From CAKUFA01 sp963627465 (lineage in GTDB: Bacteria; Bacillota; Clostridia; Christensenellales; Aristaeellaceae): a stretch of 64,000 nt of DNA. Position 1 is the stretch's first letter, and each line of letters starts with the position of its first letter. Below, piece by piece: positions 50,154 through 58,042 of this stretch. The stretch covers positions 19,102 through 83,101 of the forward strand of contig CAVGBO010000052.1 in NCBI GenBank assembly GCA_963627465.1. The letters run 5' to 3'. The notes beneath the pieces were generated by a model. The model was given only the letters and a program-made list of their open reading frames with translations, made no database searches and was not told where the DNA came from. The translations under genes and the position numbers were made by a program.

Positions 50154-51086
50154 ATGGAAGCATTGCTGAAGGACTGGACAGCCCCTGAGCTCCCCGACGA
50201 GATTCCCCACGGGGACATGCCGGGAGACAGAATCTGCATTGACGAAGGGCACATTGCCAAGGCACAAACCATCTTCCCTGTACTGAAGAACATGCTGGCG
50301 GCACAGCTGCAGGCCAGCCCCAAAGGAAAGGCGGTTGTGTCCGTATGCGGCGGCAGCGGCGTAGGCAAAAGCGAGATTGCCTCCGTGCTGGGCTATTACC
50401 TGAACCAGTTGGGCATCGGAACGTATATCCTCAGCGGCGATAATTATCCCCGCCGGATTCCCTGTGATAACGATACGGAGCGGATGCGGGTGTACCACGT
50501 GGGCGGCCTTCGGGGCTTGCTGGACAGTGGTCTGTATACCGACGACATGGGGCAGACGCTTTGCAGCCTGTGGCAGTACGAAGTGGACTGCGACCCGAAG
50601 GCGGTGGAGCAATATCCCTGGCTGAGCGTCTATCAGCCGGCTGGCCGCATGGCACTGACCGCCTATCTGGGTACCCCCAACGAAACCGATTTCGATGAGG
50701 TGAACAACCTGATTGCCCGCTTCAAGCGGGGGGATGCCCTGATTCCCCTGAAGCGGATGGCTCGGGACCCCAACGAGCTGTGGTACGACACGGTGGATCT
50801 CTCTAAGGTGCAGGTGCTGATCATCGAGTGGACCCACGGCAACAGCGATTATCTCATCGGTGTGGATCTGCCCATTCTGCTGAACTCCACCCCTGCGGAG
50901 ACTCTTGCCCACCGCCGTGCCCGGAACCGGGACGGCAAGGTGGACAGTGCCTTCACCACCCTGGTGCTGGCCATTGAGCAGAAAAAGCTGGAGGAGCAGG
51001 CCGGAAAAGCGAAGCTGATCCTGTCCAAGTCCGGCAAGCTGCTCACCTATGCCGAATACCGCAAGCTCATGGCGGAGGAGGGCTGA
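50154..51086 (+). CDS. P-loop kinase of the uridine kinase/glycerate kinase-like class, substrate unknown
   Basis: This 310-residue soluble protein has Walker A GGSGVGKS (66-73). The following YILSGDNYPRRIP region resembles the lid/substrate region of uridine kinase-like enzymes, and a Walker B-like LIIEWTHGN near residue 225 is followed by HRRARNRD. This combination places it among P-loop small-molecule kinases (uridine kinase, pantothenate kinase, D-glycerate 3-kinase relatives) rather than the PfkB or GHMP classes. Its ribosome site is an AGAAGGAGG. It is 2 nt upstream of a GH13_18 phosphorylase-like gene whose ribosome site lies inside it, so it probably phosphorylates the acceptor released by that enzyme. 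Confidence 0.7.
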   Translation: MEALLKDWTAPELPDEIPHGDMPGDRICIDEGHIAKAQTIFPVLKNMLAAQLQASPKGKAVVSVCGGSGVGKSEIASVLGYYLNQLGIGTYILSGDNYPRRIPCDNDTERMRVYHVGGLRGLLDSGLYTDDMGQTLCSLWQYEVDCDPKAVEQYPWLSVYQPAGRMALTAYLGTPNETDFDEVNNLIARFKRGDALIPLKRMARDPNELWYDTVDLSKVQVLIIEWTHGNSDYLIGVDLPILLNSTPAETLAHRRARNRDGKVDSAFTTLVLAIEQKKLEEQAGKAKLILSKSGKLLTYAEYRKLMAEEG

Positions 51087-51088
51087 CC

Positions 51089-52735
51089 ATGAACAACGGC
51101 GTTATGCTCAATGCCTACCCGGACAGCATGGGCGGCACACTAGGGGATATTGCGGCACTGCTGCACAGGGAGGAAATGCAGGGAGCGTTCCGCTCCTTCT
51201 ACATCCTGCCCAGCGTGTTCAATACGGATCTGGATCGGGGATTCTCCGTCATCAGCTACGACCTGAGCCACCTGCTGGCCAAGCGGGAGGACATCGAATC
51301 CCTGAAGGATTTGGGGCTGGATCTGAAGCTGGACTTTATCCTGAATCACCTGAGCGTCCTTTCCCCCCAGTTTCAGGACATTGTGCAAAAAGGGGACAAG
51401 AGCGAGTACCGGGATTTCTTCATCGACTGGAACAAGTTCTGGGAAGGCCACGGCACCATGACAGAAGAGGGCTATGTGCAGCCGGATGCAGCCCTCATCA
51501 AGGATATGTTCTTCCGCAAGCCCGGCCTGCCCATCCTTATGGTTCGCTTCCCGGATGGGCGGAACGTGCCCTACTGGAACACCTTCTATCAGGAAGTACG
51601 GTATCCGCAGGTGGATCCTCAGGATCTGATGCAGGCACTGTCCATCCAGTATGGGGAGGCAGATGTGCTGGCCAAGCGGCTTAATGCCGCCGCTGCCGCA
51701 GGGAAAAAGCCTGCCGAGGCGGACTTCACAGGCTTCGAAGCCTACCGGGATGCCGCTGTGGACGTGATGGAAAGCCGCCGCCGGTATCTGGGACAGATGG
51801 ATCTGAACCTGCGCAGCCCTCTGGTGTGGGATTATTATGATCAGGTGCTGAAGACCCTGGCGGACTACGGTGCCTCCATTGTTCGGCTGGATGCCTTCGC
51901 CTATGCCCCCAAAACCCCGGGGCTGCGGAACTTCATGAACGAGCCGGATACCTGGGACACCCTGGAAAAGATTCGGCAAATGGCAGAGAAGTATCACCTG
52001 ACCCTGCTGCCGGAAATCCATGCTGCCTACAGCGAGCACAGCTATCAAACCCTGGCCGACAAGGGCTACATGACCTACGACTTCTTCCTGCCGGGGCTGA
52101 TTATCGATGCCATTGAGCATCACGATGGCCATTACCTGAAGCGGTGGGCGGAGGAGCAACAGGAGAAGGGCATCCGCACCGTGAACATGCTGGGCTGCCA
52201 CGATGGTATTCCCATGCTGGACTTGAAGGGCATGATCCCTGAGGAGCGGATTCAGGAGCTGATTGACCTGATCATTGCCCGGGGCGGTATGATCAAGAAC
52301 CTCCATGGGCAGAAGAACGTGTACTATCAGGTCAACGCCACCTACTACAGCGCCCTGGGTGCGGATGACAAGAAGATGCTGCTGGCACGGGCACTGCAGC
52401 TGTTTATGCCCGGCAAGCCTCAGGTATGGTATCTGGATCTGTTCGCCGGGGAAAACGACCTGGCGGCGGTGCAGCGTTCCGGGGCTGCAGGTCACAAGGA
52501 AATCAACCGCACCAACCTGACCCAGGCAGACATGGATGCTGCCCTGACCAAGCCGGTGGTGCAAAAGCAGCTGGAGCTGCTCCGCTTCCGGAACACCTGC
52601 CCGGCCTTTGATGAGGGGGCTGTGCTGACGGTGGAGACGAAGGATGGGGAGATTTCCTTCACCTGGCAGCGAGGCGAGCATCAGGCGAAGCTGATCGCTG
52701 ATCTTTCCACCTACGATTTCCGTATTGAAGCATAA
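51089..52735 (+). CDS. GH13_18 glycoside phosphorylase-like enzyme (first paralogue)
   Basis: This 548-residue protein of the sucrose-phosphorylase subfamily GH13_18 opens with YPDSMGGTLGD and has FILNHLSVLSPQF (conserved region I), the nucleophile D268 in VRLDAFAY, the acid/base E309 in LLPEIHAAY and the transition-state Asp D372 in LGCHDGIP. It lacks a signal peptide. GH13_18 members split sucrose, sucrose 6'-phosphate, glucosylglycerol or glucosylglycerate with phosphate to give alpha-glucose 1-phosphate; the acceptor cannot be read from these motifs. It is co-transcribed with the kinase and ended by the terminator at 52749. A paralogue lies at 59612. Confidence 0.88.
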   Translation: MNNGVMLNAYPDSMGGTLGDIAALLHREEMQGAFRSFYILPSVFNTDLDRGFSVISYDLSHLLAKREDIESLKDLGLDLKLDFILNHLSVLSPQFQDIVQKGDKSEYRDFFIDWNKFWEGHGTMTEEGYVQPDAALIKDMFFRKPGLPILMVRFPDGRNVPYWNTFYQEVRYPQVDPQDLMQALSIQYGEADVLAKRLNAAAAAGKKPAEADFTGFEAYRDAAVDVMESRRRYLGQMDLNLRSPLVWDYYDQVLKTLADYGASIVRLDAFAYAPKTPGLRNFMNEPDTWDTLEKIRQMAEKYHLTLLPEIHAAYSEHSYQTLADKGYMTYDFFLPGLIIDAIEHHDGHYLKRWAEEQQEKGIRTVNMLGCHDGIPMLDLKGMIPEERIQELIDLIIARGGMIKNLHGQKNVYYQVNATYYSALGADDKKMLLARALQLFMPGKPQVWYLDLFAGENDLAAVQRSGAAGHKEINRTNLTQADMDAALTKPVVQKQLELLRFRNTCPAFDEGAVLTVETKDGEISFTWQRGEHQAKLIADLSTYDFRIEA

Positions 52736-52748
52736 CAGATTACACAGT

Positions 52749-52783
52749 GAAGGTCATTTCCAACCGGGAATGACCTTCTTTTT
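52749..52783 (+). terminator. Intrinsic terminator after the first GH13_18 gene
   Basis: A perfect 10-bp stem GAAGGTCATT/AATGACCTTC with a 10-nt loop and TTTTT. Confidence 0.9.
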
Positions 52784-52796
52784 GCCTGTATATGAC

Positions 52797-52804
52797 AAAC
52801 GTTT
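52797..52804. promoter_or_regulatory. LacI-type operator, distal
   Basis: The perfect palindrome AAACGTTT with the central CpG typical of LacI-family sites, 48 nt upstream of the proximal site edge. Centre to centre, the two sites are exactly 50 bp apart. Confidence 0.6.
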
Positions 52805-52846
52805 AACATGGAAAAAAAGGTCATCTTTTTTCCGAAAACTTATGCT

Positions 52847-52854
52847 AAACGGTT
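52847..52854. promoter_or_regulatory. LacI-type operator, proximal, overlapping the -35 box
   Basis: AAACGGTT has the same core as the distal site with one mismatch. It shares two bases with the TTGACA box. LacI is encoded at 56999 in the same unit. Confidence 0.6.
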
Positions 52855-52881
52855 GACATATGATTTCCTGTGTGCTACAAT
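52853..52881 (+). promoter_or_regulatory. Promoter of the second importer operon
   Basis: TTGACA, a 17-nt spacer and TACAAT, about 75 nt before the binding-protein start codon. Confidence 0.85.
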
Positions 52882-52956
52882 GCCCTCATCGAAAAACGGA
52901 AACGAGCGGTAACAATGGCTGTTGCCCGTTCCCTGACAAAGGAGGAACTACCCCAC

Positions 52957-54231
52957 ATGAAGAAGTTCTTTTCCCTGCTGCTGGCGGCAATCATGCTGCT
53001 GTCCATGGCATCTGTCGCTTCTGCTGACGATGCTGTGACCATTACCGTCTGGTGCAGCGACGGTGCCGAGACCACGATTTACACCCAGATGTGGGACGAT
53101 TTCAATGCCAAGCATACCGACGTACAGGTCAGCTACCTGTTCTTCGCTCAGGATGAGCTGCTGAACAAGCTGTCCACCTCCGGCGATGCCGGCGACACCC
53201 CCGACCTGGTGGTTGTGGACGGTCTGCAGATCCCCTATTTCCAGGATCTTGACATGATCGCCTGCCTGGATGACTACATTCCCGAGGACATGAAGTCCGA
53301 CGTGCTGCCTTCCGTGTGGGCTGAAAACACCTACGACGGCAAGATCTACGGCGTGGCACAGTTCGACTCCGGCATGGCCCTGTGGACCCGCAAGAGCGTG
53401 CTGGAAGAGCTGGGCGTCCGCATCCCCACTTCCTACACGGAAGCCTGGACGTTGGAAGAGTTCGAGGACATTCTGGCCAAGGCCAAGGCTGCCGGCTATG
53501 AATATCCCCTGTACATCCGTCAGAACAAGACCTCTTCCCTGTACTTCACCTACATGCCTGTGGTTCGCTCCTTCGGCGGCGACTTCCTGAGCCGTGAAAC
53601 CTACACCGCTACCGGCACCCTGGACTCCGAGGAGACCATCGCCGCCTACGAGTGGATGAAGCGGATGATCGACGAAGGCTACATCAACGCTGCCTGCGAC
53701 TATGAAGACGCCTTCTATGGTGTGGAGCGTCACGAAGCTCTGTTCTCCATGCTGGGTCACTGGAAGTACTCCAACCACGTGGAGGCCTACGGCGATGACG
53801 CCATCATCGTGCCCATGCCCGACTTCGGCCACGGCGTGTACACCTGCTCCGGCTCTACCGTGGATGTGATGACCACCGCTGCTGTGGAGCGCGGCGTTGC
53901 CGACCAGGCCTGGACCGTGCTGGAAGCTATGATGAGCCCCGAGTACATCAAGATGGTCTGCGAAGTGAACGGCGGCGTGCCTGCTCGTTCCTCCGTGATG
54001 GATACCATGCCCCAGTGGCAGGTAGGCGGCCGCCTGTACCTGTACCGTGAGCAGCTGGAAGCCGGTATCTCCTACCTGCGTCCCATCACCCCTGCTCATG
54101 CCACCGTGTACAACGCAGTGGCTCAGGTGGTGACCGACATCCTTGCCGGCGGCGATCCTGCTGAACTGCTGCACACCGCTGCTGAGGAAGTTGATGAAAT
54201 CATTCTTGAGAACGGCTGGAATGTTGAGTAA
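52957..54231 (+). CDS. Extracellular solute-binding protein, carbohydrate family 1
   Basis: This 424-residue family-1 binding protein starts MKKFFSLLLAAIMLLSMASVASA-DD, chosen because AAGGAGG precedes the ATG at 52957. As with the binding protein at 20194, the signal peptide is type I-like with no lipobox Cys. Mature motifs include TITVWCSDGAETTIYTQMWDDF, DTPDLVVVDGLQIPYF and GTLDSEETIAAYEWMKRMID. It matches the two MalFG-type permeases downstream. A stable hairpin follows the gene. It probably binds a glucoside used by the GH13_18 enzymes. Confidence 0.92.
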   Translation: MKKFFSLLLAAIMLLSMASVASADDAVTITVWCSDGAETTIYTQMWDDFNAKHTDVQVSYLFFAQDELLNKLSTSGDAGDTPDLVVVDGLQIPYFQDLDMIACLDDYIPEDMKSDVLPSVWAENTYDGKIYGVAQFDSGMALWTRKSVLEELGVRIPTSYTEAWTLEEFEDILAKAKAAGYEYPLYIRQNKTSSLYFTYMPVVRSFGGDFLSRETYTATGTLDSEETIAAYEWMKRMIDEGYINAACDYEDAFYGVERHEALFSMLGHWKYSNHVEAYGDDAIIVPMPDFGHGVYTCSGSTVDVMTTAAVERGVADQAWTVLEAMMSPEYIKMVCEVNGGVPARSSVMDTMPQWQVGGRLYLYREQLEAGISYLRPITPAHATVYNAVAQVVTDILAGGDPAELLHTAAEEVDEIILENGWNVE

Positions 54232-54249
54232 TCTTTAAGCACCCTTTGA

Positions 54250-54278
54250 CGCCCGGCCGGCCGATGACTGGCCGGGCG
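54250..54278 (+). terminator. Stable hairpin after the second binding-protein gene
   Basis: A perfect 9-bp GC-rich stem CGCCCGGCC/GGCCGGGCG with an 11-nt loop and weak CTTCT tail, inside the operon. It has the same position and lack of strong T-tract as the hairpin at 21807. Confidence 0.6.
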
Positions 54279-54348
54279 CTTCTGTATCACAGGCATCAGC
54301 ATCCATTCCATGTTTACATCAGCCTTTGGGAAGGACGGGAACGAAACA

Positions 54349-55263
54349 ATGAGCGTTACAACCATTCAGCCAAAGAAAGTGCGGAAAGGGAATCTGGCTA
54401 GATCCCAGGCCAAGGCCGCATGGGGGCTTTCTGCACCGGCACTGATCATCATGTTTTTCTTTATGATCCTGCCCTTCTTCATGGCAGTCTTCTACTCTTT
54501 CACCAACCGGCAGTTGGTGGTCAGTGCTAAGAAGCCTACCGCCTTTGTGGGCTTGGCCAACTATACCAAGATCTTTACCAATTCCACGGCAGCCAACGCC
54601 TTCTGGTGCACCTTTGAGTACACCATCATCCTGGTGCCGGCGGTGCTGATTCTGGCTACCCTGCTGGCACTGCTCATTAACCGGAAGGCCAAGGGCGTTA
54701 CCTTCTTCCGCACCATTTACTTCTCCCCCCAGGTGGTAACCATGACCGTTGTAACGGTGATTTGGCGCACCTTCTATTCCTCCGGCAGCGACGGCTTGTT
54801 CAACACCATCCTCACCGCCTTTGGCGGACAGCCGCAAAACTGGCTGCAAAATGCCAACCTGGCCATTCCCTCCATTGCGGTCATGTCCATTTGGCAGTGC
54901 CTCGGTATGCAGATGATCATCATGCTGGGCGGCCTTCAGTTCATCCCTGAAGAGCTGTATGAGGCCGGCACCATTGACGGTGCCAGCAACTGGCAGCAGT
55001 TCATCTACATTACCGTGCCTCAGCTGAAGAATACGCTGGTGTACGTGTTTATTTCCAACACCATTTATTCCCTGAAGCTGTTCACCCAGATCTACATGTT
55101 GGATGATCGCCTCCCCAAGAAGGTCACATCCCTGGTCTACCTGATGTATGATGCCGGCTTTAACGATAAGCGGGTCGGTTATGCATCTGCCCTGGCTGTG
55201 GTGTTCTTTGTGATGGTTCTGATTATCTCCTGTGTTCAGAACAAGATTACGGAGCGTGATTAA
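54349..55263 (+). CDS. ABC sugar importer permease, MalF/UgpA type
   Basis: This 304-residue permease has six helices (AWGLSAPALIIMFFFMILPFFMAVFYSF at the first) and the EAA loop EELYEAGTIDGASNWQQFIYITVPQLK. I prefer the ATG at 54349, after GGAAGGACGGG, over the ATG 39 nt earlier, which has no ribosome site. It forms the channel with the next permease. No ATPase is encoded nearby, so a shared MsmK-type ATPase is assumed. Confidence 0.92.
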   Translation: MSVTTIQPKKVRKGNLARSQAKAAWGLSAPALIIMFFFMILPFFMAVFYSFTNRQLVVSAKKPTAFVGLANYTKIFTNSTAANAFWCTFEYTIILVPAVLILATLLALLINRKAKGVTFFRTIYFSPQVVTMTVVTVIWRTFYSSGSDGLFNTILTAFGGQPQNWLQNANLAIPSIAVMSIWQCLGMQMIIMLGGLQFIPEELYEAGTIDGASNWQQFIYITVPQLKNTLVYVFISNTIYSLKLFTQIYMLDDRLPKKVTSLVYLMYDAGFNDKRVGYASALAVVFFVMVLIISCVQNKITERD

Positions 55264-55265
55264 CA

Positions 55266-56117
55266 ATGATGGCTGGAAAGAAGACGCAAAGGAAAATCAC
55301 CAACATCCTTTTCTACCTTTTATATGCATTGGTGGCGCTGATCTTCATCGCCCCCCTGTGGTTCCTCTTCCTCTCTGCCATGAAGGAAGAAACGCAAGTG
55401 GTCAGCGACATGGCCACCATGAAGGCCTTCGTGCCCTACGGCACCATGACCTTCGACAACTACAAGGCTGTGTTTGAGAAGCTGGACTTTCTCCACTACT
55501 TCCGCAATACCCTGCTGAACGCCCTGCTCCAGGTGGCCTTCGGCATGGTGATTAACGGCATGATGGGCTATGCCCTGGGCATGCTGAAGTTCCGGGGCAG
55601 CAAGCTTCTGGTGTCCCTGATGATCGCCCTGACCATTATCCCTACGGAAGCCGTGGTCATCAACCGGTTCATGGTCACCAAGGATCTGGGAATGCTGAAC
55701 ACCCTGTGGGCACTTTCTGTGCCCAACATGGCAACCCCCATGTATGTGTACCTGTTCTATCAGCACTTCCGGGGCATGCCGAAAGAATTGCTGGAGGCGG
55801 CGGTCATTGACGGCGAAAGTTACACCGGTATTTTCTTCAAGATCATGACCCCCCTGAGCAAGCCTATTTACTCCACCGTGGCCATCATGACCCTGATTCG
55901 TGCCTGGGGCGACCTGCTGTGGCCGACCCTGGTGACCCGTGACAACACCTGGCGTACCCTGACCCAGGCACTCCGTGGCCTGGATGACAGCGTGTATACC
56001 TTCTGGGGACAGATTTTCGCCTTCTCCGCCATGATGACCCTGCCCCTGCTGGTGGTCTTCATCCTGTTCCAGAAGCAGTTTGTCCAGTCTGTAGCCATGA
56101 GCGGCATTAAGGGGTAA
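55266..56117 (+). CDS. ABC sugar importer permease, MalG/UgpE type
   Basis: This 283-residue permease starts 2 nt after the preceding stop; ATG codons at 55266 and 55269 are both possible. It has six helices, the MKEETQVVSDMATMKAFVPYG extracellular segment, the EAA loop ELLEAAVIDGESYTGIFFKIMTPLS and the usual FVQSVAMSGIKG end. It is partner of the MalF-type permease. Confidence 0.93.
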   Translation: MMAGKKTQRKITNILFYLLYALVALIFIAPLWFLFLSAMKEETQVVSDMATMKAFVPYGTMTFDNYKAVFEKLDFLHYFRNTLLNALLQVAFGMVINGMMGYALGMLKFRGSKLLVSLMIALTIIPTEAVVINRFMVTKDLGMLNTLWALSVPNMATPMYVYLFYQHFRGMPKELLEAAVIDGESYTGIFFKIMTPLSKPIYSTVAIMTLIRAWGDLLWPTLVTRDNTWRTLTQALRGLDDSVYTFWGQIFAFSAMMTLPLLVVFILFQKQFVQSVAMSGIKG

Positions 56118-56122
56118 GCAGT

Positions 56123-56971
56123 ATGAAAATCAAGTATTTGGGCACGGGAGCAGCAGAGGGCATGCCTGCCACTTTCTGCTCCTGCCCGGTGTGCCTCCGC
56201 TCTCTGGCAGAGGGGGGCAAAAGCCTGCGGATGCGTTCCTGCACCCTATTGGGGGATGATGTGCTCATTGATATGGGCCCAGACATTCACGCCCAGAAGC
56301 TGAAGTACGGCCTTCGCCTTGACCAATTGAAGGCAGTGGTGTACACCCACTCCCATGAGGATCATCAGGATGCCTATGCCCTGCAGCTGCGGGGCACCCA
56401 TTCCTGTGCTGTCCACCCCGGCATTGCCCCGGAGGGGGATGTGCTCCAGCTGTACGGCAACCGCTGGGTGGGCAAGCGGTTCCTGTCCGCCATGGGGCAG
56501 GGGGTGCAGATTGATGAAACACGCTTCTGCTTCCATGAGGTGCACCCATGGCAGCAGTTTCAGGTGGAGGGATACACCTTTCATGCCCTGCGGGCGAATC
56601 ACCGCCCCATTGCCGTGGAGGATTGCCTGATCTATGCCATTACCGATGGGAAGAGCAGCATCCTTTACGCCAACGATACCGGGGAACTTTCCCCGGAGGT
56701 GGATGCCTACCTGAAAAAGACGGGATTGAAGTTTTCCCTCGTGTCCATGGACTGCGCCCGGGGACTTTTGCCCGGGGACGGTCACATGGGCTGGACAGAG
56801 GTGCTGAAGCTGCGGGATCGGCTCATGGCCATCGGTGCGGCGGATCAGAACACCCGGTTCATCCTGAACCACCTATCCCACATGAATGACATGACCCATG
56901 CGGAATGGGTCTCTTTCGCAACACCCTATGGCATTGAAATTGCCTGGGACGGATTGGAAATCGAATGCTAA
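56123..56971 (+). CDS. MBL-fold phosphodiesterase, PhnP-like
   Basis: This 282-residue MBL-fold protein has the N-terminal LGTGAAEGMPATFCSCPVC motif, whose cysteines form the structural zinc site of PhnP-type cyclic phosphodiesterases. The metal motif is THSHEDH, with further His ligands in LRANHRP and the Asp in YANDTGEL. PhnP hydrolyses 5-phosphoribosyl 1,2-cyclic phosphate and other phosphodiesters. It follows the permease by 5 nt in a sugar operon, so a sugar cyclic phosphate or phosphodiester is a plausible substrate. Confidence 0.85.
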   Translation: MKIKYLGTGAAEGMPATFCSCPVCLRSLAEGGKSLRMRSCTLLGDDVLIDMGPDIHAQKLKYGLRLDQLKAVVYTHSHEDHQDAYALQLRGTHSCAVHPGIAPEGDVLQLYGNRWVGKRFLSAMGQGVQIDETRFCFHEVHPWQQFQVEGYTFHALRANHRPIAVEDCLIYAITDGKSSILYANDTGELSPEVDAYLKKTGLKFSLVSMDCARGLLPGDGHMGWTEVLKLRDRLMAIGAADQNTRFILNHLSHMNDMTHAEWVSFATPYGIEIAWDGLEIEC

Positions 56972-56998
56972 GCAAACGCACAGGGGGAACGCTGACGG

Positions 56999-58042
56999 AT
57001 GGCAAGTATCAAGGAAGTGGCAGCAAAGGCCGGAGTCTCGGTGACCACCGTATCCCGCACGCTGAATAACCGGGGCTACATCAGCGATGCCATGCGGAAA
57101 CGGATTCAGGACGCCATGGACGAGCTCCACTACCGACCTAACGAAGTGGCACGTTCCCTGACCCGGCAGCGCACCCGCATCATCGGCGTGCTGATGCCGG
57201 AAATCAACAACGCCTTCTTTTGCGAGGTTATTGCCGAGCTGTCCAAGATCCTGACCCAGCGGAATTACCGCATGATGCTCTATCAGGCGCTCAGCCTGGA
57301 AGATAAAGCCACCGAATATATTGCCATGCTGGAGGCTAATCAGGTAGACGGCATGATTGTTGCCCTGCGAGGCGAAGCCATCGGCCACGACCTGCGGGCG
57401 GATTTCCCCGTGGTCTCCTTTGAGCGGCTGAAGATTGACAACATCCCCACGGTGGAGTGCGATAATGAAATGGGGGGCTACCTGGCGGCCTGCGAACTGC
57501 TGGACTGCGGCTGCCGCAAGCCCATCATGGTATGGGAAAAGCACAGCCACGGCAAGATGCCTGCCTTTGACCGGTTTGCCGGCTTCAGTCGGTGCATGGA
57601 GGAAAGAAACCTGCCGGTGGAGTTCGTGGAGGTTCGGCAGGCAGAGACCCAGGTCAGCTACGATGAACTGGCACGCCGGGTCTTCCGGGAACATCCCGAT
57701 GCGGACGGGGTCTTCTGCACCAGCGACACCATTGCCAGCTACCTGATGCAGGAAGCAGTCCGATTGAACAAGCGAATCCCCGAGGATCTGAAGGTGGTGG
57801 GCTTTAACGATAATACGCTGGCCGCCATGCAGACCATTCCCCTGACCAGCATCCGGCAGCCCATTCATGATATGTGCGAGGCGGCGGTGGACTGCCTCAT
57901 GGAGCAGATTCATCACGAACCATTCCAGACAGATATGATCTTCCCGGTGACCATCAGCCGAAGGGTCAGCACCCGAGGCTATGAGGCAGGATTGAACAAG
58001 GATGAGGAGGCAGCAAAACATGAGCCATCGAATGGAATTTGA
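56999..58042 (+). CDS. LacI-family transcriptional regulator
   Basis: This 347-residue regulator has an N-terminal helix-turn-helix (SIKEVAAKAGVSVTTVSRTLNN, residues 3-24) with hinge helix NEVARSLTRQRT, and a periplasmic-binding-protein-like effector domain (IIGVLMPEINNAFFCEV, GVFCTSDTIASYLM, TIPLTSIRQP). A GGGGGAA site precedes the ATG. It lies in the importer operon whose promoter carries two AAACGNTT operators, so it probably represses its own unit until a sugar or glucoside arrives. Confidence 0.93.
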   Translation: MASIKEVAAKAGVSVTTVSRTLNNRGYISDAMRKRIQDAMDELHYRPNEVARSLTRQRTRIIGVLMPEINNAFFCEVIAELSKILTQRNYRMMLYQALSLEDKATEYIAMLEANQVDGMIVALRGEAIGHDLRADFPVVSFERLKIDNIPTVECDNEMGGYLAACELLDCGCRKPIMVWEKHSHGKMPAFDRFAGFSRCMEERNLPVEFVEVRQAETQVSYDELARRVFREHPDADGVFCTSDTIASYLMQEAVRLNKRIPEDLKVVGFNDNTLAAMQTIPLTSIRQPIHDMCEAAVDCLMEQIHHEPFQTDMIFPVTISRRVSTRGYEAGLNKDEEAAKHEPSNGI

